Shown: in pieces, positions 56,135 to 64,000 of the stretch
Layout: every line of letters begins with the position of its first letter
Position numbering within the stretch: the first letter of the stretch is position 1
DNA from: Patella vulgata
Lineage: Eukaryota > Mollusca > Gastropoda > Patellidae
Reading direction: 5' to 3'
Length of the DNA: 64,000 nucleotides
NCBI RefSeq assembly: GCF_932274485.2
Contig: NC_065887.2
Coordinates: 40,815,201 to 40,879,200, forward strand
Notes under the pieces: model-generated
Databases searched by the model: none
What the model was told of the DNA's origin: nothing
Seen by the model: only the letters and a program-made list of their open reading frames with translations
Program-made: the position numbers and the translations under genes

Positions 56135-56204
56135 TGGATATATATGAGCTTTCCAGATCTCCGATAGCTTTTTCTTTTATGTAATGCAAACTGTTTGGCG
56201 TTTA

Positions 56205-56360
56205 AAGGACATGTTCGACGTTTAGTTTCTTATTATTGATATAAACATTGTTCTCGACATGGAAAGACAATTTTGAAATATCATTCTGTAAGTATGTATA
56301 TTAATGTCACAATGTATTGTTTTTATTGCATTTTGTATGAAAAATGACAGGGCTAGTACA
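56205..56360. repeat. Diverged fragment of the 34.9/43.7/56.8-kb block
   Basis: GACGTTTAGTTTCTTATTAT, CATTGTTCTCGACATGGAAA, GTCACAATGTATTGTTTTTA. Follows the last exon; any poly(A) signal of the gene would be within or before it (none canonical noticed). Confidence 0.5.
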
Positions 56361-56435
56361 GACATAAATTAAAAATGCCTTATAAAGTAATTCCAATGGT
56401 ATTTTCAGTATCTTATTTTTGAATGAGATATTTTG

Positions 56436-56760
56436 AAGGGAAGCCACGGTGGCTAAGTAAGTAAGAAGCTGGTTCGCTAGACTGAAGGTCGCGAGTTCGA
56501 TCCTGATGTTGACCGAGAAAGGTTATCGGGATTTTCAGGCGTCGTTTCCCTTTGTCAGTGGTGCAGGATGGGGACCTAGCATGGACAACTGTCTAGTCGT
56601 TCGAATCAGACGACAAATCGAGGTTCCGTGTACACATTGGCGTACACGTAAAAGACCCCATAGCAGTTGGAATTCGATATAACAGTAGGCCGTGGCGCCA
56701 CTGTCAGGGCAAATTTTCCCTCATAGCTCAAGGTATGGCGTATGACAGTCTTCATTAGAC
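56436..56760 (+). mobile_element. SINE-2 copy, plus strand, left border of copy B
   Basis: AAGCCACGGTGGCTAAGTAA head with GAGTTCGATCC, then the same body as 43307. It stops at GTCTTCATTAGACC without the 3' end CCATTTCATT. Confidence 0.8.
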
Positions 56761-56987
56761 CAATCTAAATCTTACATAATACATCTTTAAGCATCTATGC
56801 TGTATATCATTGTAATGACAGTCACTTATTATTTAAACGACGTTTAGTCACTTATTATTGATAATTATATAAACATTGTTCACGACATGGAATGACAATT
56901 TTGAAATTTCATTCTGAAAATATTTATATTGTTATGTCACAATATATAGTTTTGTTATTGATATTGATGTTAAACAACTGGGTTTAC

Positions 56988-57171
56988 TTAAAAACACAAC
57001 ACAGTTTATATGGAAATACAATCACTGGTTTATAAGTATAGCACGACGTTTCGACAAGTATTCTCTTATCGTTATCGTGCTTGATAACGATAAGAGAATA
57101 CTTGTCGAAACGTCGTGCTATACTTATAAACCAGTGATTGTATTTCCATATAAACTGTGTTGTGTTTTTAA
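56988..57171. mobile_element. Perfect 89-bp-arm palindrome inside a 12-13 bp target duplication
   Basis: Arms 56988-57076 and 57083-57171 are exact inverses as read, with a 6-base loop (GTGCTT). The insertion, with a ~45-bp single tail to about 57216, sits between two copies of TGGGTTTACTTAA (56980, 57205). Copy A has the empty site (one TGGGTTTACTTAA). The arms hold CTTGTCGAAACGTCGTGC; a GAAACGTCG core is found in Penelope-like termini, but this assignment is inference. Confidence 0.75.
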
Positions 57172-57548
57172 TGTGTTCAATCGTTAAATGCCACTCAAGG
57201 ATTGGGTTTACTTAATTTGTTGTTGTAATTATATGGGGTTATCGAGTTTGATAATGTACTGCTTAATGTATAGGGGTTAGAACCCAGAACTGGCCACGAA
57301 ATAATCCCCCCGCCATCCATTCATCCCAGCTAATTCTTAGAAAAAAATGGACACTCGGTTTCGATCTTAGTACATTGTGTTAGAAGAATAACGGGTAACG
57401 TCTTTGCAAGTAATACGTTCCTTGCCAATATAGATGTTCAGTGTTTAGAAGAGCTGGGCGGTCTCTCCTGATTTCTCAGACATCACTGCGTACCGATGAC
57501 GAGATCATAAAGTTGATTTCCATATTCAGCAGGGCGAGCTAGTTTAGG

Positions 57549-57717
57549 AGGGAGAGAGAGAGAGAGAGAGAAATCGGGTTTAATGTCCACTTGACACAAA
57601 CTAGGTCATTTCGGGACTTACTCGTGGTTCAATTTTATTTCAGTAATTGCGCGTAGATGTCTTTAGCAGTGGGACGAAACCGGAAGACCAGGAAAAAACC
57701 GACGCGTGCACGCGCTT
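57549..57717 (-). mobile_element. SINE-1, truncated, copy B
   Basis: Counterpart of 44263-44426, with the same missing head. Confidence 0.75.
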
Positions 57718-58471
57718 TTTATTCTTTAACAACTATTTATTCAAAAAATATCACATGTAAATATAATGATACATATGTGCAATTTAATCTAAAATATTTA
57801 CATGCAAGTTGTAATTTTACATCCAATGTGTATGTCACAATTAATTTAGAAGAGGGCAATAGTCGAAAAGTAGGAGGAACAACTATACGCCATCAATAAG
57901 TTCTATGAGTCAGACTAGCAGTATAGAATGTCCTGGCAGAAAGAATAACAGCTTAATAATTAATTTGGACATACAATTTTCAAAATAAATATGTGAAATT
58001 TTATATACAAGTATACTCGTTGAAATCTACGACCATTCGGATAATTTTACATCAGGTCTAATATCAATTAAAAAGAAGATAATGATTTTAAGGTCCTTTT
58101 TTTGTCAGCTTTGATAAAAAGCTTTAAACATTGTAAAACAAATAACAACTTAATATTTAATTTAACAATAAGTTTATTGAAACCAGTTCTCTCATATTTT
58201 ATACATATAAGTAAACCAGTTGAACTTTATAACCTTTCGGACAATTTTACATCATGTATCAATTTTTACTTTTCTTAAATCAGTTAAATTAGTTCTTAAT
58301 TTATAGTCCGTAATTCTTATTTCTGGTCGTATTTCGACATTTGTACACTAAAACCAATTTAACTGAGGCTTAGATAGTTACACAGAACTGGGTTACAGGT
58401 TTACTAGAGACTTTCACTGTGACAGATTAATCATATCTGGAATATGTCTCCTTTTTTGTTGTTGTTTCTTA

Positions 58472-59500
58472 CAGATTTAACGTCCATTCGACACAAACCA
58501 GGTCATTTCTGGACTAACATATGGTTCAATTTTATTTCAATAATTCGCTTGTGCGTAGGGATCTTTAGCAGTGAGAGGTAACCGAAGGTCCCGGAGAAAA
58601 CCCAAGAGGTTGGACACGTGACACTACTCCTTGTCACATACAACCCGGAAATTGAAACCACGTCAGTTGATTCAATGACAGGCCTTATGATACAACGTGT
58701 GTTCTAAAGACTTTTCTCCTTGCTGAAGAAATGATTCGAATTTATCCACGGGGGAAAAAGTTCAGGCGATAAATTTCGGCAATACATGTTACATCTGTTA
58801 TACTCTTGAAAACACAAAATAATAGTTGTAACTCTTTATGTTGATATCAAATAGGAACCGTACACTAAAATCTATCTTACATATGTATTCACATATGGTT
58901 CCGAGAAACTAATTACAAACTGGATAGAAGTAGCATTCTGAAAGAATAAAATTATCAATCATATATAAGCAAAATGAAAATCACCAGAAAAACGTAAACA
59001 CCGATAATACCTAGTATATGATCCAACCCTAATATTACAAAGCTGACACATAGCATAACATTGATTTGTATGAATTAATGGCAACTCTTAAACAGTGTCA
59101 GTGAATAATGCCTCGTCATCTCACTCACTTTCCATAACAAATAAGCAACAGAAAATTGACAAAATACATAATTTATACTATAATATGATTCACTGAATAT
59201 TAATATAACAATATATTTGTATGTACCTGAAGGGTTTTATCTCTGAACTTAGTGAACTATAGAAATCAACATGTCATCAAGAGAAATTGGATGGGCAACT
59301 TAGCAGAAAAGATGGCGGCAAAACACAGCCTAATAGTCATGCGCTTACAAAACCCGTGCAAAAATTAGTGACACCTCATTAAAGGGACAATCCTGCGGCT
59401 GGGGACACTATCAACTAACACTGAACTATAAAATATATATTAAACTAATCAAATATTCATAACAACGTGCACGCGCTAACCATTCTGCCACCCCACCCCT
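58472..59500 (-). mobile_element. SINE-1 of copy B, split by a 762-bp insertion
   Basis: 58472-58699 is body and part of the head. 59470-59500 is the rest of the head (CACGCGCTAACCATTCTGCC). ACAACGTG is at 58692-58699 and 59462-59469. Confidence 0.8.
58700..59461. mobile_element. 762-bp insertion with 8-bp target duplication, family unknown
   Basis: It begins TGTTCTAAAGACTTTTCTCC and ends CAAATATTCATAA, flanked by ACAACGTG. Absent from copy A. No clear terminal inverted repeat and no coding frame. On the minus strand a G/C-rich piece (GTGTTTTGCCGCCATC) stands out from AT-rich surroundings. Confidence 0.6.
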
Positions 59501-59605
59501 TTGTAGGAAGAGAGAGCAGGTCATCTTTTCCCTTCGTCATAATAAAATCAAGTTAACAAGGGAGGTCCTGTTGACCGGCGCTTGGTATCATCATTGCAGA
59601 TAGAA

Positions 59606-60188
59606 AAAAACAGTGGGGAACAAGCCAACAGTGAGGTTGATGTCCCCCGCCGAAATCCCAAAATAAATAAATGACACATATTAATTAATCGCTCATTCTA
59701 CCTCAATTAAAAGCAGAGTTGTTATGTTCTAAAGTTTTGACCAATCAAACTGCTGATCGCTCCTTTGCCTAAGCCGAAAATTCTCATCATCGAACTTAGT
59801 CAAGCTAATATGATATAATGAATCTATGCTCTGAGTTTCATCACTCTCACTTAATTATAACCAACGTTACCGTGCCCCAAAGGATCAACCAATCAGATTG
59901 CTTATCTCTCCTTACCGTAAGCAGACAATGTTTTTCATCGATCTCCATCAAGGCATTGGCCTAATAAAAACGTACACTAAGTTTGGACATTCTACCTCAG
60001 TTAATGTTTCGACCAATAATTCGAAGGCGACAAGTCGATAGAATTGACCAGACAAGTCGACGAAATGAAGGCGACGATCGTCGGGTTATTTTGTCGTGTT
60101 GGCGGATTGATTTTGTCGACTTGTGGACTTGTCGCCTTCGTCAAGGCGACGATTTAGATTCATTTGAATGGCCGCTAACAGCCACCAT
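59606..60188. other. Copy-B-only block with nested foldback
   Basis: Absent from copy A. At 60021-60141, TTCGAAGGCGACAAGTC is mirrored by GACTTGTCGCCTTCG, and inside that ACAAGTCGACGAAAT by ATTTTGTCGACTTGT. The rest (59606-60010) has no recognised feature. Confidence 0.6.
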
Positions 60189-60312
60189 TCTTTATGTGGA
60201 AAAATGAAGTAATTGCCGTAAAAACCACATTGCTCGACCTGTGCATTATTTACAAATCAAAAACTGTTCGTGCGATTTTTTACAATTAAATTTATTTCTA
60301 CTTTACGTAAGG

Positions 60313-60424
60313 GAACCGGCTTCTGATTGGTGAAGCTGTTACATAATCACGACACTTGACATAGTTTTGCTCCTATTTAGACATAACAGCAATTTCAGAA
60401 CGCCGCAGTACTGAGGAGATAATA
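60313..60424 (+). promoter_or_regulatory. Promoter of the next FAMeT-type first exon
   Basis: CCGGCTTCTGATTGGTGAAG (60316), ATAATCACGACACTTGACAT, AGAACGCCGCAGTACTGAGG. Same spacing to the ATG as in the copy at 45597. Confidence 0.6.
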
Positions 60425-60458
60425 ATGCCGGCTATTTTATTGTTACTCTTTACAGCAG
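60425..60458 (+). CDS. Signal-peptide exon, copy 2 (5' end of a likely paralogue)
   Basis: Codes for MPAILLLLFTA with the phase-1 donor GCAG|GTAAG. It is one Ala codon shorter than the exon at 45709. Downstream exons would lie beyond the right edge if the unit repeats. The intron has been hit by a mariner element. Confidence 0.6.
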
Positions 60459-60656
60459 GTAAGACACATTAATTTACTTCCAAATGATATATTATATGAT
60501 CAAATGAAGAGATTGCTATTGGGCAAATCAATAATCAACCACTCTACGACAACAAAACTGTTCAATAAAATATAATTTGTTCTCTACAGTACTTCCAGGT
60601 TTGCTTAAAATATTTTTTTTTATTAAAAATATGTTTACTATCTGTTCATTTACGTA

Positions 60657-61942
60657 CGAGGGGTGATTGATAAGTAGTGAGTCTCGATTGGAAAACCGTG
60701 CAACACAATGATACCACGTTTTGCACGTGCACTATTATGTTCCTCGGGCTCTGTCACAAACTTTCATCACATTCGGTTAAACTGTTTGGTTGTGACAGGT
60801 CATAACAATCAAGTAGGGTCTGTTGTTATCAGAAAATGGACCATATCGAGGCGAGAGCTGTGATTAAGTATCTGCATAAAAAGGGTCTAACACCGAAAGC
60901 CATACATGATGATATGGTTGAGACATTAGGAGATGATGCTCCTTCATATGCCACAATTAAAAGCTGAACTCAAGCGTGGCCGAGACAGCATTGAAGACGA
61001 ACCACGCCCTGGTCGACCAAAAACTGTGTCAACACCTGAAATGGCACAAAACCCATGATCTAATAATGAATGACCGGCGAGTTACTGAACGATTCATAGC
61101 TGGGGTAGTTGGTATTAGCCAGGAGAGAGTTCATTCTATTATCACTGAAACTTTGGAAATGACATTGGTTTCAGCACGATGGGTGCCAAAGCTTTTGACG
61201 CCTGATCAAACTCGTTCAAGACACATCATGTCAGAAGAGAATCTAGCCTTATTTGAAACCGATCTTGGCCGCTTCCTAAAACAAATTATTGTTACTATGG
61301 ATGAAACTTGGGTCCACCACTTTCAGCCAGAAACAAAAGAGCAGTCAAAACAGTGGAAACATGTGACGTCGCCGACCCCAAAGAAGGCAAAGACTGTTTC
61401 ATCGACAGGAAAGGTGATAGCCTCAGTATTCTTGGATTCTGATGGTGTTCTCATGGTGGATTACCTCCAAAAGGGTCAAACAATTAACGGTAGATACTAT
61501 GCAGCAATTATAAGGCAGTTGAGGCAATAAATTTAGACCAATAAACGAGGAAAGCTGACCAAAGGTGTGATTTTCCACCAGGACAATGCGCCAGTGCACA
61601 AATCAGCTGTTGCCATGTCAGCAATCCAGGACTGTGGTTTTCAACTCCTCAGCATCCACCCTACTCTCCTAATTTAGCTCCCTCAGACTTCTATCTGTTT
61701 CCTGCACTGAAGAAATGTCTTTCCGGTAGGCATTTCCCGTCTGACGATGACGTCATTGCCGCTGTGGATGATTTTCTACACACCCAAGACAAAGACTTCT
61801 ACAGAACTGTAATAAAGGCTCTGCAACACCGATGGCAGAAGTGTATTACATTGAAGGGGGACTATGTTGAAAAATAAATGCATTTGATTTGAATTTCTTG
61901 GTTCTTTCTGTGTTAGGCTCACTACTTATCAATCACCCCTCG
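60657..61942 (+). mobile_element. mariner transposon, 1,286 bp, both TIRs
   Basis: The TIR CGAGGGGTGATTGATAAGTA (continuing GTGAG) at the left and its exact inverse at the right; TA duplications at 60655-60656 and 61943-61944. Absent from copy A. TIRs are identical over about 25 bases, so the insertion is relatively recent, although the gene is broken. Confidence 0.93.
60837..61877 (+). pseudogene. mariner (DD-D) transposase, broken
   Basis: N-terminal HTH: MDHIEARAVIKYLHKKGLTP; then RDSIEDEPRPGRPKT linker in another frame. The frame 60976-61530 has VTMDETWVHHFQPETKEQ (first Asp). Next comes GVIFHQDNAPVHKS (second Asp), then LAPSDFYLFPALKKCL (third Asp, mariner-type D rather than E). It ends QKCITLKGDYVEK. 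Breaks seen: a short deletion at 60964 (stop after IKS), a frame change near 61045, stops at 61528-61537, and a one-base change near 61655. Not active. Confidence 0.9.
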
Positions 61943-62368
61943 TAATATTTAACTTTAACTTATTATACAGAGAATTATATCTTTTTTTCATTCAGTTAAT
62001 AAAGTTCATTCATAATTGTCAGTACGTGTTAAAGGACAATATTTGTGTCAGTCATTATGTGGTAGGACTGGTTAAACACATTTCAGATAGTTTTAACACA
62101 GATGATATAGCTACGATAGATGCGTTATGAAGATTTCAAGAAAGGGAAGTGACGAAGGCAAAGGAAAACACGAGTTACCCTTCTATATAACTTACTGAAG
62201 TGCCGAATGATAACATATACACGATCGAATTTCTGCTCACTAATAAAACTTATGTGAGGCTGTGAGAGGATATCTGGTAATTCAAAAAAGTAATTGAATG
62301 TCACCTGATAAGGGAAAACGGGAAAAATAGAAACAGTCCTTACATTCCCTTGTTTTTATTCATTCTGT

Positions 62369-63515
62369 ATGAATGGTAATGCACGGAATTTTTCTATTTT
62401 TCTCGTTATTACCCGTCACATCAGTCGGTTCTGTGTAACACTATTTCATGCCACCTACGGTTTCACAAATAAACGTTTCAATTCTGCATTTTATTTCCAC
62501 CAACTCATCGGATGTCTAGCAGTGAAAACTCCTTTGTCTGCCACGCGGGATTTTCTTAATGATAACAGAGATCAGTTTAGTAAATACAGCATTTATTTAA
62601 AAAGGGAGCAGAATATCGCATACATCAACAACACAGGAATTTAAACTATACAGGAACTAGACTACGACAGGAACACACCAGGACGGTACATAGCTATATT
62701 AAATCCACCATTCCGCCCCTCTGTCAAGGCAGGCTGAACTTGGGTGAGTCCATGCCTCTCTTCTCCTCCCCGCTCGTCTCTGGTCGTCTCCTCCCCACCC
62801 GTTCATTTAAATGGGAACAGAATATCACATAGATACATAAATACAAAGGCACATAAATACAACGGTCCAAGCCTCGCTCCCCCCCCCCCCCCCGTCTCTG
62901 GTCGTCTCCGCTCGTCTCCTCCCCACCCCCGTCCGTTTCTCTGTCAGCAAACTACTGAATATATAGGGACCGACAATAGGGTAAATAGATAAGACTCATG
63001 ATCATATATGGAATTGTATTTTATCACTGATCAGTGCATATATATACCTTTGAAGTCATGGGGAGCTTGAACACAGATCATATGTAAATGACATATGGGA
63101 TTAATTAGAACGTGTTATTTTCCCTTAAAACAGATAATAATCGTGGTTTAATAATTAGCAAATTGTTGAATAGATAAGAACAGTGTTTAAGCCGTAAGAA
63201 ACGATCCTTTCAATGAAAAAGGTTTGGAAATTGAACAGAGCAAAGTAATCATATCTAGCGTGTTGTGTAGTAATTCAATTAATTTAATAACAATTTTGTC
63301 ATTTCAATTTCATTACTAAAAAAAAAAATAATTCCAATCGTTTGAATTGAAAATTAAGTTCTAAGGATTTGTATCTTTCACGTGTCGTAATATTTGCTTC
63401 TAGACGCAATATATACTTACATATATTAATTAATTGATAATAATTGAATGATAAAGGCATGTGACTAACCTAGTTTTAAATTAATTTGTTGTGTTCTACA
63501 TATTTCCAATTATTA
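62369..63515 (+). repeat. Repeat R, plus strand, full
   Basis: The counterpart of 33014-34262. Contains TTTCACAAATAAACGTTTCA, CACGCGGGATTTTCTT, two polypyrimidine blocks (CTCGTCTCTGGTCGTCTCC at about 62772 and 62894) with a C run at 62878-62893, and CGTGTCGTAATATTTGCTTC. The block with CTCGTCTC is duplicated here relative to the 33-kb copy. Confidence 0.65.
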
Positions 63516-63650
63516 AAGATACATTATAAAAGAGCTAATTGCAGGTCTTTATTTTGGTTCCAAATGTAACAAAACAATTATTTAGACGTTTATTAACATC
63601 AAATCTCTACGGCATCGGATCTTCGAAATTCAAATGTTCATTTAATTTTA
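63516..63650 (-). mobile_element. MITE-d2 in copy B
   Basis: TTAA (63512) then AGATACATTATAAAAGAGCT, AACAAAACAATTATTTAGAC and TCTACGGCATCGGATCTTCG. Confidence 0.6.
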
Positions 63651-64000
63651 ATTTTTATTTGCATAGCATTGCGTTTATAAATATTATTTTATGAATATAA
63701 ATTGACAATTTTGAAGTTTGCTGTCTATAGTTATATAATGTACAAGATTAAAAATCTCTCTCAAATGTTTATTTATTTTATTTCTAATTCCTGTTCTTGA
63801 TTACCTACAGCCAAACCGTTATTCATATAAAAAATTGACACACTGGTAGTAAATCATTACGAATAAAATTATGGGGATGCTCGATTCACAGCCCGGAACG
63901 TCCCGAATTGACAGAATTGCAATCGAGTGGCGCGGAATTCAGTCCTGTCACAGTTCTGTCAGTCCCGACGACGGAGGTGGTGTGAGTAGAATTGTGACGT

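Larger units (their letters stand above)
56436..63880 (+). repeat. Segmental duplication unit, copy B
   Basis: Matches 43307-50140 block by block, ending together at CGAATAAAATTAT (50138 and 63872). Copy-B-only pieces: foldback insertion near 56991-57217, ~85 bp at 58088-58170, 762 bp at 58700-59461, ~580 bp at 59606-60188 and the mariner at 60657-61942. 63881-64000 is GC-richer and unrelated to the sequence after copy A; nothing recognised there. Confidence 0.8.

Noticed and set aside
59983-60207. 74-codon open frame
   Set aside because: It falls on a nested foldback rich in GGCGAC/GTCGCC, with no family resemblance.

Overview
This is an AT-rich eukaryotic (metazoan) window. Introns have GT/AG ends, and tRNA-headed SINEs, LINEs, Tc1/mariner elements and many TTAA-flanked MITEs are everywhere. 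The protein families and SINE types fit a lophotrochozoan, most likely a mollusc. The species cannot be told from the sequence alone.

Only two host protein-coding genes can be supported, both on the + strand. (1) The last five exons (2674-11732) of a class B (secretin-family) GPCR of calcitonin/CGRP-receptor type, covering TM5 to the C-terminus; the upstream exons lie off the left edge. (2) A complete-looking five-exon gene (45709-56134, 426 aa) for a predicted secreted protein: signal peptide, two farnesoic-acid-methyltransferase-type (Methyltransf_FA/FAMeT) modules, a Cys-rich linker and a PAN/apple-like module. All four of its introns are phase 1. Its promoter plus signal-peptide exon exists in two further copies, at 39.35 kb and 60.42 kb. 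This points to a tandem gene array, or to alternative first exons, with the next paralogue probably starting at 60.4 kb and running off the right edge.

Layout. 0-12 kb: receptor exons, with introns full of SINE relics, a 24-bp minisatellite and MITEs, including a MITE inserted into a member of its own family. 12-24 kb: gene-poor, with MITEs, short palindromes and LINE 3' ends. 24-30.5 kb: a Tc1-like transposon with TIRs inside a MITE, then a near full-length degenerate LINE between two arrays of the same 21-22 bp repeat. 31-38 kb: two copies of an element with a ~330-bp internal tandem repeat; the second was invaded by a reverse-transcriptase element. 38-43 kb: MITE with two SINE insertions, orphan promoter/first exon, Tx1/L1-like LINE fragment. 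43.3-50.1 kb and 56.4-63.9 kb: two copies of a ~7-kb duplicated unit carrying the promoter/first exon. Each copy took its own later insertions (an L2-like LINE in one; a mariner, an 89-bp-arm palindrome and a 762-bp insertion in the other).

Shorthand used below. SINE-1: tRNA-like head, (CT)n tail. SINE-2: tRNA-like head, 3' end near CCATTTCATT. MITE-a, -b, -c, -d: four TTAA-flanked families. R: a ~1.2-kb dispersed repeat. All similarity statements were made by eye.
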